Shown: in pieces, positions 1 to 5,013 of the stretch
Layout of the letters: every line of letters starts with the position of its first letter
Position numbering within the stretch: position 1 is the first letter of the stretch
Made by a program: the position numbers and the translations under genes
NCBI GenBank assembly: GCA_009724975.1
Contig: SRXB01000156.1
Coordinates: forward strand, 1-5,358
Reading direction: 5' to 3'
Source: a bacterium
Lineage (GTDB): Bacteria > Desulfobacterota > Deferrisomatia > Deferrisomatales > BM512
Length of the DNA stretch: 5,358 bases
Notes under the pieces: generated by a model
Seen by the model: only the letters and a program-made list of their open reading frames with translations
Database searches by the model: none
What the model was told of the DNA's origin: nothing

Positions 1-621
1 CACGAGTGGTGGGGGCACAACGCCTACGCCCGCCAGCGCGCCGACATGCTGGCCGGCCTCGGCTACGCCGCGCTGGCGGTCGACATGTACGGCGACGGCC
101 GGCAGGCCGACCATCCCGAGGATGCCGGCAAGTTCGCCGGGGCGGTGCGCAAGAACCTGCCGGTCATGAAGGAGCGCTTCCTCGCCGCGTTCGAGCTGCT
201 GCGCGCGCAGCCCGGCGTCGATCCGGGGCGGATCGCGGCGATCGGCTACTGCTTCGGCGGGTCGGTGGTGCTGGAGATGGCGCGGGCCGGCATCGACCTC
301 AAGGGGGTGGCGAGCTTCCACGGCAGTCTCGGCGGGGGCGGCACGGCACAGCCGGGGCAGGTGAAGGCGCGGGTGCTGGTGCTCAACGGCGCCGACGACA
401 AGTTCGTCACGGCGGAGCAGATCGCGGCCTTCAGGAAGGAGATGGAGGCCGCGGGGGTGAACTACGCGTTCATCAACTATCCCGGGGCCCTGCACAGCTT
501 CACCAACCCGGACGCCGACACCTATGCCAAGAAGTTCAACATGCCGGTCGCCTACCACGCGGCGGCGGACAAGGAGTCGTGGGCGGAGCTGCAGCGCTTC
601 CTGGCGGAGGTCTTCAGGTAG
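1..621 (+). CDS. Dienelactone hydrolase family protein (5' end outside window)
   Basis: The frame is open from base 1 to TAG at 619-621, giving 206 residues with the N-terminus missing. It is an alpha/beta-hydrolase of the dienelactone hydrolase (DLH) family, cytoplasmic enzymes that open lactone rings such as dienelactone in chloroaromatic breakdown; many homologues have other or unknown ester substrates. Visible motifs are HEWWG at the first residues, then DMYGDG, the nucleophile elbow GYCFGG with Cys at residue 84 of the visible part (codon 250-252), GADDKFV with the probable acid Asp133, and LHSFTN with the probable His165. The Cys-Asp-His triad is therefore complete. The family is about 230-290 residues long, so perhaps 30-80 residues lie to the left. 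An internal ATG at 46 is not the start, because conserved DLH sequence precedes it. It converges on the decarboxylase-like gene with a 23 bp gap. The family is sure; the substrate is unknown. Confidence 0.93.
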   Translation, partial: HEWWGHNAYARQRADMLAGLGYAALAVDMYGDGRQADHPEDAGKFAGAVRKNLPVMKERFLAAFELLRAQPGVDPGRIAAIGYCFGGSVVLEMARAGIDLKGVASFHGSLGGGGTAQPGQVKARVLVLNGADDKFVTAEQIAAFRKEMEAAGVNYAFINYPGALHSFTNPDADTYAKKFNMPVAYHAAADKESWAELQRFLAEVFR

Positions 622-644
622 CGGAGGCGGGAAGAGGGCCGCGC

Positions 645-1439
645 TTATCTTCGCAGGTCGCGAAGCGGAAGCAGGTCGTCCACCGTGAGGGCGAAGGAAA
701 ACCGGTAGCCGGCAACGATCGCCGTCGGCCGCAGGTCGGGCAGTTCCAGGCAGGGGTGGTCGAACACCTGCATGGAGGCATCGCCTTTCCAGATGGGGGA
801 GATCTGGACGTCGCGCGATTTCAGCTGAACCAGTTCGTGGACCGCAGGGAGGTCGTGCCTGCCGGCGACCAGCTCCGGGAAGTAGCGCACATTGACGGCC
901 CGCGCGAAGCTTGGCGAAGGAAGGGTTTCGGAGCGTTCGCGCAGGGTTACTTGCGCCTCGATCAAGCGACGGTCTTTCACGGCAAGCGTTGCGCCGAACC
1001 GTCCGCCGAAGCCGATGACCGGCGCGGCTTTGGACGGCAGGTCGTATGCTCTCGTGATCCATGTCGACCCGATCTGCTTCGGCCACCCTTGCACCAGGCC
1101 GCGCATCAGCGACACGTCCTGGTCGACCCAGATGAACGGACAGTAGGCGACCGGCTGCCCGTCGAAGCTGGCCGACAGCAGGATGATCGTTTCCCGGTAT
1201 TGACTCGTGATGGGGTCCAGGTACTCCATGCCGCTGTCGCTGACGTACTGCCATTCGACAAAGTATGCAGCGCAACGCCCCGAATCCAGGGCCAGCCCGT
1301 CGGGAAGAAAGGCTGCCGCGGAAGCGGGATCGGCCTCGAACTCGACCGCGACGGCATTGCCGACGTAGTGCCAGGGCGGCGTGGGGGCGAGGCTCGATGT
1401 CCCGCGGGGGGTGCGTGGAAGTGTATAGCCCTTGAGCAT
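645..1439 (-). CDS. Acetoacetate decarboxylase-superfamily protein
   Basis: A 264-residue protein of the acetoacetate decarboxylase (ADC) superfamily. Classical ADC converts acetoacetate to acetone and CO2 through a Schiff base on lysine; relatives catalyse aldol or dehydration reactions. The probable Schiff-base lysine is Lys121 in GWPKQIG, and Glu83 in YRETI matches the active-site glutamate region. In clostridial ADC the catalytic lysine is followed by a second lysine; here the next residue is Gln122, so true decarboxylase activity is uncertain. I chose the ATG at 1439 because GGAGAG lies just upstream and the family-like sequence begins there. The frame stays open to a TTG at 1505, which would add 22 low-complexity residues with no good ribosome site. 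The length is normal. The gene faces the hydrolase tail to tail and lies downstream of the end of the integron array. Its own promoter was not recognised in the 88 bp upstream, so read-through from the array is possible. Confidence 0.9.
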   Translation of the reverse strand: MLKGYTLPRTPRGTSSLAPTPPWHYVGNAVAVEFEADPASAAAFLPDGLALDSGRCAAYFVEWQYVSDSGMEYLDPITSQYRETIILLSASFDGQPVAYCPFIWVDQDVSLMRGLVQGWPKQIGSTWITRAYDLPSKAAPVIGFGGRFGATLAVKDRRLIEAQVTLRERSETLPSPSFARAVNVRYFPELVAGRHDLPAVHELVQLKSRDVQISPIWKGDASMQVFDHPCLELPDLRPTAIVAGYRFSFALTVDDLLPLRDLRR

Positions 1440-1527
1440 GTTCTCTCCGCTGATGAAGGGTGATGGACGTTGCCGGAGGCGCTGCCTGTGGGGAGCCTTG
1501 AGCACTCCGCCGCCTCATGCGATGCAT
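1440..1527. other. Boundary between integron array and host gene
   Basis: These 88 bp separate the zinc-ribbon stop codon from the decarboxylase-like start. A full attC would need about 105 bp and the motifs GTTRRRY/RYYYAAC; neither is present. The only similarity to the attC sites is GCCTTGAG at 1495-1502, identical to the eight bases next to the R' core in the 1932-2037 site, which is too short to prove a remnant. A Shine-Dalgarno GGAGAG for the decarboxylase-like gene lies just before 1439. I see no convincing promoter or terminator. Confidence 0.4.
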
Positions 1528-1917
1528 TTACGTTTCGCGGTCTGAAGACTTCTTTTTGAGCCCTTCCAGGTGGACGCGTCGTGCCGCGTCCTTCTTTTGC
1601 TTCTCTTTTTCACGGCAGGCGCGGCATAACACTGCAGTCGTGTTGATATGGCCTTTTGCCACCTCGTACCACCATTTTTGCCGCTCGGCAGGCCAAACCT
1701 CTTCTGTCCCGCACTGCCGGCAGACAACAACCTTGTCAAGGTAGAAGCGTGGCAGGCGCCCGTAGGTATTGTTGTGGGCCAGCTCCTTGTGGTCGGCGAG
1801 TACGGCCCCGGGCGGCGGCGTAACGCTTGGGTCGGTCGCGTCGATCCCGGCAAGCGTTTTGGCTCGGAGTATCCGGCCCTGCTTTAATCGGGCCGTTTTC
1901 GATTGAGTGCTGGTCAT
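1528..1917 (-). CDS. Zinc-ribbon domain protein, probable terminal integron cassette gene
   Basis: A 129-residue soluble protein. After a basic, probably disordered N-terminus (about 1-45), residues 62-103 form a zinc ribbon with Cys66-x2-Cys69 and Cys98-x2-Cys101. Between the pairs lies the tryptophan-rich EVWPAERQKWWYEVAKG segment. This pattern is typical of the 'probable zinc-ribbon domain' family (zf-trcl type), whose role is unknown; zinc and nucleic-acid binding are inferred. The C-terminal tail is lysine/arginine rich. The ATG at 1917 lies 14 nt after the GTTATGC core of the attC at 1932-2037, the usual position for a cassette gene. The ribosome site is weak (GAG about 8 nt upstream). 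TAA is at 1528-1530. No attC follows it, so this is either the last cassette with a lost attC or a host gene at the array boundary. A second open frame on the same strand (1515-1853) is rejected because it lacks the cysteine pattern. Confidence 0.85.
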   Translation of the reverse strand: MTSTQSKTARLKQGRILRAKTLAGIDATDPSVTPPPGAVLADHKELAHNNTYGRLPRFYLDKVVVCRQCGTEEVWPAERQKWWYEVAKGHINTTAVLCRACREKEKQKKDAARRVHLEGLKKKSSDRET

Positions 1918-1931
1918 GCTTTACTCAAGAA

Positions 1932-2037
1932 GCATAACGCCTTGAGTTGAGCTGCGGGCTACCGAAACGTGGAGCGACTTTGGATTTTTCGAGAAGCAAG
2001 ACCGTATCATTCCGTCCGCTCTTGAGAGTTGTTGGGC
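1932..2037 (-). repeat. attC site of the lipoprotein cassette
   Basis: A 106 bp integron recombination site, read on the minus strand from R'' (GCCCAAC, 2037-2031) to R' (GTTATGC, 1938-1932). The R' side reads CTCAAGGCGTTATGC, like the 3' end of well-known 59-base elements, which fixes the polarity. The centre has the array-wide block TTTTTCGAGAAGCAAGACCG (1985-2004, plus strand). Its L' arm is of the GAGCTG type but its L'' arm is of the CCGCTC type, so the stem pairs less well than in its neighbours. The integrase would cut between G and TT of R'. Confidence 0.93.
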
Positions 2038-2657
2038 GCCGCGTACCGAAAAAACGGATAAAAATTAAAAATAAATGTTGTCAATTCTTCCTGTCTATCT
2101 GCCTGACAATAACATTACCATTCATGCGTATATAATACTTATTGTCTTTATTGTCTGTAGCTTCACCATAAAACTTCAATTTATCATAGTATCCCGGGCC
2201 ATCTGCTATCCAATAAACCGTTGATCCTAAATTGATGACAATTGGGATCACAGACCCTTTGTCGCCGCGCATTAACCCTTTTAACGTATATGTTGCCGTT
2301 GAAGACGATCTTACTGTCCCAGCAGAAAATCCAAAATTATCATAAATTTGGCCTACTGAGTCATTCCTGCTCTCTGTTATAAGATAGTTTCCTTTATATG
2401 TTTCCCCTGTTTTTTCATTTTTTCCTAAAAGCACCTTCTCGGTAGAATTTGAGCCGCTCCCATAATTTTCCACTTCTAATTCTATCTCGCTACCATCGCT
2501 TAATGATATCAACTCTCCTTGAGCCATGTATGCTTGGCCATTATCAAGTTTATGAGCTGGAACTGCACAGGAAGTTAATAGGCAGAGAATAATCATGAAG
2601 ATTGTTTTGTGCATAGCGTGATCCTTTCAATATGCTTTTGCTGCTAGTCTCGCCCAA
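1938..2657 (-). mobile_element. Gene cassette: lipoprotein plus attC
   Basis: This is the unit between two predicted G|TT crossover points, at 2658/2657 and 1938/1937. It is 720 bp and contains a 43 nt leader, the lipoprotein gene, a 43 nt AT-rich spacer and its attC. The boundaries follow from the known cut position in integron core sites. The unit differs clearly in base composition from the GC-rich host genes, which supports independent acquisition. Confidence 0.85.
2081..2614 (-). CDS. Putative lipoprotein, integron cassette gene
   Basis: A 177-residue protein with a lipoprotein signal peptide: basic start (MHK), hydrophobic stretch at residues 4-13, and lipobox L13-T-S-C16. Cys16 would be lipidated after signal peptidase II cleavage. 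Ala at +2 suggests sorting to the outer membrane. The mature part (about 162 residues) looks beta-rich, with many Ser/Thr/Gly, segments such as GDKGSVIPIVINL and YYIRMNGNVIV, and no further cysteines. I do not recognise the family. The ATG at 2612-2614 has a good ribosome site (AAAGGA, 7 nt upstream), so translation does not depend on the neighbouring cassette. TGA is at 2081-2083. The gene is visibly AT-rich compared with the host genes, with codons like ATA, AAT and TTA, which points to transfer from a low-GC source. A 43 bp AT-rich spacer separates it from its attC. No clear promoter was found in the 43 nt leader. Confidence 0.88.
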   Translation of the reverse strand: MHKTIFMIILCLLTSCAVPAHKLDNGQAYMAQGELISLSDGSEIELEVENYGSGSNSTEKVLLGKNEKTGETYKGNYLITESRNDSVGQIYDNFGFSAGTVRSSSTATYTLKGLMRGDKGSVIPIVINLGSTVYWIADGPGYYDKLKFYGEATDNKDNKYYIRMNGNVIVRQIDRKN

Positions 2658-2757
2658 CGTTTTTGACCTGAGCGGCGGACCACCGAAACGTGGAGCAGCT
2701 GCGTATTTTTCGAGAAGCAAGGCCGTATAACCCGTCCGCTTGGGCGGCTTGTTATAC
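2652..2757 (-). repeat. attC site of the ATPase cassette
   Basis: A 106 bp attC with R'' GTATAAC (2757-2751) and R' GTTGGGC (2658-2652) on the minus strand. The central block TATTTTTCGAGAAGCAAG is conserved. The outer parts differ most from the other sites: AAAAAC replaces AAGGC beside R', and the L'' side has CCGCTTGGGCGG instead of CGCTCTTGCG. The L' arm GAGCGG still pairs with CCGCTT apart from the last base. The stop codon of the ATPase gene lies inside R''. Confidence 0.93.
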
Positions 2758-3237
2758 CGTGTTGTACTCGCTCGGATCGTTGAACTCACGCTTCTTGCCG
2801 GCAAAAGAGTCAAAGAGAGCGCGATGTCGCTTGAGACCGTACTCGTCATCGCGGCTTTCATAGGTACTTACCCACTCGATCAGGTTTTGTAGGTTATCAT
2901 TTTGTTCTTTGGCTGAAATAAATTTCTCAGGTTCCCACGGTCTGGCCATACAGTGGGCTACACAGGTTTCTATCCCCGGGTTGAGGAAGTAAAGTTCTTC
3001 GCAATCCCCTAAAAAAGGCTCAAGGATGTCTGCGTAACAGCCCTCTATGATCCAACTTTCATTTTTCTCGATGAATGCATGAACTTCAGCGATGCTTTCA
3101 TCAAGGGGCCGTCTTTCCGCGCCAACTCCAAAGGCCACTTCATCGAGGGACAGTCGCGCTGCTGGCTGTCTTTGAAGTAGCCTTCTCGCTAGAGTGCTTT
3201 TGCCCGCACCAGCATTTCCGAGGAGTATAACTTTCAT
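2752..3237 (-). CDS. P-loop NTPase, FlaR/adenylate kinase-like, integron cassette gene
   Basis: A 161-residue protein with a Walker A motif at residues 7-15 (GNAGAGKST) directly after the first beta strand. LSLDEVAF (about 29-36) and WIIEGCYAD (about 62-70) follow; these are typical of small kinase-like P-loop proteins annotated as FlaR-related, shikimate kinase-like or AAA ATPases. RPWEPEKF and the helical EYGLKRHRALFDSF segment resemble the lid and C-terminus of that group. ATP binding is well supported; the phosphate acceptor is unknown and the label shikimate kinase should not be taken literally. The ATG at 3235-3237 starts exactly with the Walker strand. No good ribosome site is visible in the 24 bp between it and the insertion sequence. 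The TAA at 2752-2754 lies inside the R'' core of its attC. The upstream IS3 element, in the same direction, may block or replace its original transcription. Confidence 0.9.
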   Translation of the reverse strand: MKVILLGNAGAGKSTLARRLLQRQPAARLSLDEVAFGVGAERRPLDESIAEVHAFIEKNESWIIEGCYADILEPFLGDCEELYFLNPGIETCVAHCMARPWEPEKFISAKEQNDNLQNLIEWVSTYESRDDEYGLKRHRALFDSFAGKKREFNDPSEYNTV

Positions 3238-3260
3238 GATTCAAGTTGTTTCGGTTGATC

Positions 3261-4097
3261 TTACCCACGAAAAGTGGACACGGTTAAGGGTTCAAATTGC
3301 TGCTCATACTCATGCGGGCTGATATATCCCAGCGATGAGTGCCGCCGCTTGCGGTTGTAGAACATCTCGATGTACTCGAAGATGCCCGTGCGAGCGTCTT
3401 CGGCGGTCCGGTAACTCTCGGCGTAGATCAATTCCACTTTGAAGCGACTGAAGAACGACTCCATCGCCGCGTTGTCCCAGCAATTCCCCTTGCGGCTCAT
3501 GCTGCAGCCGATGCCGTAGCTTTTGAGTGCCTCGCGATACTCGTTCCCCCGGTACTGCACACCCCGGTCGGAATGGACCAACAGCCCGGGAGCAACCTCG
3601 CGCCGGGCAACGGCCGTATCGAGAGCCTCAAGGACCAGGCTTTCCCGCATATGGCTGTCCAACGCCCAGCCGACAATCTTTCTTGAAAACAGGTCCATCA
3701 CCGCCGCCAGGTACATCCAGGTGCGGCCGGCTTTGATGTAAGTGATGTCGGAGACCCACTTCATGTTCGGTGCGGGAGCGGCGAACTCCTGCCGCAACAC
3801 GTTGGCGGTGACGTTGGTCCTGGCTTCCACATGGGGAAAGGTGCGGAAGCGCTTGCCGTTACGGGCCCGCAAGCCCCGCTCCTTGAGTAGGCTCGCCACA
3901 TGGTTCTTGCTGCACGGCACGCCGTTGGCGTTCAATTCGACAGTTAGGCGCGGCGCACCGTAGCGTTGCTTGAACTGCCGGAACGTCGACTCGACGGCCA
4001 CGCCCACCTGCGATCGTCGCTGGTCGCGTGGACTGGCGGGACGCTTCAGCCAGTCATAGAACCCGGCCCGCGACACCGACAGGACACGGCACATCAT
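3261..4097 (-). CDS. IS3-family transposase OrfB, DDE catalytic part
   Basis: OrfB supplies the HTH_21-like N-terminus and the rve integrase core of IS3 transposase, which cuts and joins DNA. The triad is complete: Asp in VSDITYI, Asp in LVHSDRGVQY, and Glu in NAAMESFFSRFK with exactly 35 residues between the last two. The typical tail FYNRKRRHSSLGYISPHEYE is present. An ATG-initiated reading gives 278 residues from 4097. The same frame, however, continues upstream with family-like sequence (GRQIKYALIES) to the frameshift site at 4175, so the real product is probably an OrfAB fusion of about 396 residues from 4450. Stop TAA at 3263-3261 lies at the very end of the element: the reading frame runs through the inverted repeat, and the last base of the stop is probably donated by the target DNA. 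Confidence 0.94.
   Translation of the reverse strand: MMCRVLSVSRAGFYDWLKRPASPRDQRRSQVGVAVESTFRQFKQRYGAPRLTVELNANGVPCSKNHVASLLKERGLRARNGKRFRTFPHVEARTNVTANVLRQEFAAPAPNMKWVSDITYIKAGRTWMYLAAVMDLFSRKIVGWALDSHMRESLVLEALDTAVARREVAPGLLVHSDRGVQYRGNEYREALKSYGIGCSMSRKGNCWDNAAMESFFSRFKVELIYAESYRTAEDARTGIFEYIEMFYNRKRRHSSLGYISPHEYEQQFEPLTVSTFRG
3262..3281. repeat. IS3-family terminal inverted repeat, transposase 3' side
   Basis: Begins TACCCACGAAAAGTGG and matches the inverse of 4490-4509 at 18 of 20 positions. The differences are at the 7th and 15th bases. The 3' end of orfB reads straight through it. Confidence 0.88.
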
Positions 4098-4141
4098 CGT
4101 GATTTTGAACTCGAACCGACAGGATTCGATCAGGGCATACT

Positions 4142-4450
4142 TTATTTGTCGGCCTTCGCAAAGTATGCCGCTGCTTTTTTTAGGAAGTCGCGCTCCTCTT
4201 TGAGGTCGGCGACCTCCTTTTTCAGCCGGCGGATCTCATCAAGCTCTTCCTTGGAGTAGTTCGTGCCGTCGATCACGGCAAACTGCTTCTTGGAGAGCTT
4301 GTTGAACTGGGTCCGCCAGTTGTAGATCTGGCCGGGGTGGATCCCCAGTTCCTTGGCGACATCGGCGGCGGTTCTGCCCGGCTGATCAGCCAGTTTTACA
4401 GCTTGCCGACGGAACGCTTCCGGATACGACCTGGTCTTGTTCTTGCTCAT
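4142..4450 (-). CDS. IS3-family transposase OrfA, DNA-binding part
   Basis: A 102-residue protein with an HTH_Tnp_1 domain at about residues 1-75 (SYPEAFRRQAVKLA, then VAKELGIHPGQIYNWRTQF as the helix-turn-helix). A leucine-zipper-like coiled coil follows (EIRRLKKEVADLKEERDFLKKA), as usual for IS3 OrfA, which binds the ends and regulates transposition. I prefer the ATG at 4450 because AGAGG lies 7 nt upstream; an in-frame TTG at 4465 would add five residues and overlap that site. It terminates at TAA 4142-4144, downstream of the slippery A7G. Confidence 0.93.
   Translation of the reverse strand: MSKNKTRSYPEAFRRQAVKLADQPGRTAADVAKELGIHPGQIYNWRTQFNKLSKKQFAVIDGTNYSKEELDEIRRLKKEVADLKEERDFLKKAAAYFAKADK
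4174..4181 (-). promoter_or_regulatory. Programmed -1 frameshift site of the IS3 element
   Basis: The minus strand has A7 followed by G, read in the OrfA frame as CTA AAA AAA GCA near the end of orfA. OrfB lies in the -1 frame relative to OrfA and is open from this point onward. After slippage the reading is AGC AGC GGC, giving SSGILCEGRQIKYA before the OrfB body. A7G is a known slippery heptamer for IS3-family elements, and the fusion OrfAB is the active transposase. Confidence 0.88.
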
Positions 4451-4489
4451 GATGACACCTCTCAATCTAGAGTAACCTCATTGATTAGG

Positions 4490-4509
4490 GTGTCTACTTT
4501 TCATGGGTA
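4490..4509. repeat. IS3-family terminal inverted repeat, transposase 5' side
   Basis: On the minus strand it reads TACCCATGAAAAGTAG and so on, pairing with 3262-3281. It lies 39 bp upstream of the orfA start codon, and the orfA promoter is expected to overlap or adjoin it. Confidence 0.88.
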
Positions 4510-4517
4510 GCTCCGCC

Positions 4518-4624
4518 CCCTAACGCCTTTGAGCTGAGCGGCGGACCACCGTACGTGGAGCGGCTGTGTATTTTTCGAGAAGCAAGACCGTATAACCCGT
4601 CCGCGCTCTTGCGATTTGTTATGT
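4518..4624 (-). repeat. attC site of the 97-residue-protein cassette
   Basis: A 107 bp attC with R'' ACATAAC (4624-4618) and R' GTTAGGG (4524-4518) on the minus strand. The final G of R' departs from the GTTRRRY consensus, and this base belongs to the downstream, IS-split cassette. The conserved centre TATTTTTCGAGAAGCAAGAC is present. The L' arm is GAGCGG, and the L'' arm CCGCGCTC pairs with it with a two-base bulge. Only 8 bp separate the site from the IS3 end. Confidence 0.93.
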
Positions 4625-4914
4625 GCGACCTTGCTCGACGCTAAATTTTATGCCGAGGCTTTTATAGTAATCGGCAACCCTGCTCAGAATTTTCTCTCGG
4701 GCTTCATCTGAAATATCCTTATTTTCTTCTGGGGGGCAGGCTTCCCATTCATTTAAGTCTGTCCCCTTCACAATTCTTCTAGTTAAAAACCATCTCGGTT
4801 CAAAATCGACCCAAATCAAAGCACTACGCATTCCATCTGAGTATCGGAGCGTTTCGCGATCGACCCACTCGACGGTGCTGCCGTCTTCGAATTTAACCGT
4901 TTGTTTGCACATAA
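4524..4914 (-). mobile_element. Minimal gene cassette: 97-residue protein plus attC
   Basis: Between the predicted G|TT cuts (4915/4914 and 4524/4523) this cassette is 391 bp and consists of essentially nothing but the coding region and attC. The start codon follows the TT of the cut directly, and the stop lies in R''. It therefore carries no promoter or ribosome site of its own. Confidence 0.85.
4619..4912 (-). CDS. Hypothetical 97-residue protein, start and stop inside attC cores
   Basis: A soluble, acidic 97-residue protein with no signal peptide or membrane segment. The N-terminal half looks beta-rich (TVKFEDGSTVEWVD, ALIWVDFEPRWFLTRR). Residues about 67-90 (ISDEAREKILSRVADYYKSLGI) look like a helix. 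I do not recognise the family. The ATG at 4910-4912 is part of the GTTATGT R' core of the upstream attC, and TAA at 4619-4621 is part of the ACATAAC R'' core of its own attC. The only ribosome-site candidate, AAGGG at 4921-4917, 4 nt before the ATG, belongs to the upstream cassette. The next in-frame Met is residue 28; starting there would drop the first two beta segments, so the full frame is preferred. Acceptance rests on the exact fit between two core sites and ordinary protein composition. Confidence 0.8.
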   Translation of the reverse strand: MCKQTVKFEDGSTVEWVDRETLRYSDGMRSALIWVDFEPRWFLTRRIVKGTDLNEWEACPPEENKDISDEAREKILSRVADYYKSLGIKFSVEQGRT

Positions 4915-5013
4915 CGCCCTTGAGCTGAGCTGCGGGCCGCTGAGCGTGGAGCGGCTGCGTATTTTTCGAGAAGCAAGACCGTATATTCCGTCAGCTCTTG
5001 CGATTTGTTAGGC
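4909..5013 (-). repeat. attC site of the cysteine-rich-protein cassette
   Basis: A 105 bp attC with R'' GCCTAAC (5013-5007) and R' GTTATGT (4915-4909) on the minus strand. L' GAGCTG and L'' CAGCTC pair perfectly. The inner part has CCGCT/AGCGG complementarity around 4937-4954, and the array-wide centre TATTTTTCGAGAAGCAAGAC is unchanged. Its R' side contains AAGGGCGTTATG, which supplies the start codon of the downstream gene. Confidence 0.93.

Larger units (their letters stand above)
3262..4509 (-). mobile_element. Complete IS3-family insertion sequence
   Basis: A 1248 bp element bounded by 20 bp terminal inverted repeats with 18 of 20 bases matching (3262-3281 and 4490-4509). It carries orfA and orfB in the IS3 arrangement, with a -1 frameshift signal and an intact catalytic triad, so it may be active. 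The exact ends could shift by one base. No direct target duplication of 3-5 bp is visible: the flanks read GATCT on the left and GCTCC on the right. It is inserted in the leader of the ATPase cassette. I cannot assign a subgroup or an IS name from memory. Confidence 0.92.
2658..4523 (-). mobile_element. Gene cassette: P-loop ATPase plus attC, split by an IS3 element
   Basis: The predicted cassette runs from the crossover at 4524/4523 to that at 2658/2657. Without the 1248 bp insertion sequence it would be 618 bp: a leader of about 38 nt, the ATPase gene and attC. The insertion sequence lies in the leader, so both the gene and the recombination sites remain intact. The first bases after the crossover read TTAGGGG, where the core consensus expects a pyrimidine as the seventh base. 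Confidence 0.8.

Noticed and set aside
622..644. Bidirectional terminator between the convergent genes
   Set aside because: The 23 bp gap contains no stem-loop with a T tract.
6..1463. Long 485-codon plus-strand open frame
   Set aside because: It is a shadow in GC-rich DNA: it overlaps the hydrolase in another frame and the decarboxylase-like gene on the opposite strand, has an arginine/glycine-rich composition and no family motif.
1495..1511. Possible remnant of an attC L'-R' arm after the zinc-ribbon gene
   Set aside because: Only eight bases (GCCTTGAG) match, without a GTTRRRY core or a second arm; this can occur by chance.
1947..2135. 62-codon plus-strand frame starting inside attC
   Set aside because: It consists mainly of the attC sequence and the spacer, opposes the cassette direction and has no ribosome site.
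2623..2657. Possible promoter in the lipoprotein leader (TTGGGC, 17 bp, CATATT)
   Set aside because: Both boxes are weak and the -35 would consist of the attC core itself; transcription would begin almost at the ribosome site.
2550..2861. 103-codon minus-strand frame across the attC at 2652-2757
   Set aside because: It spans a recombination site and overlaps both neighbouring genes in another frame; its protein is low in structure and unlike any family.
3339..4259. Several plus-strand open frames inside the IS3 element
   Set aside because: They are antisense to the transposase genes, whose motifs are complete; none has a recognisable domain or ribosome site.
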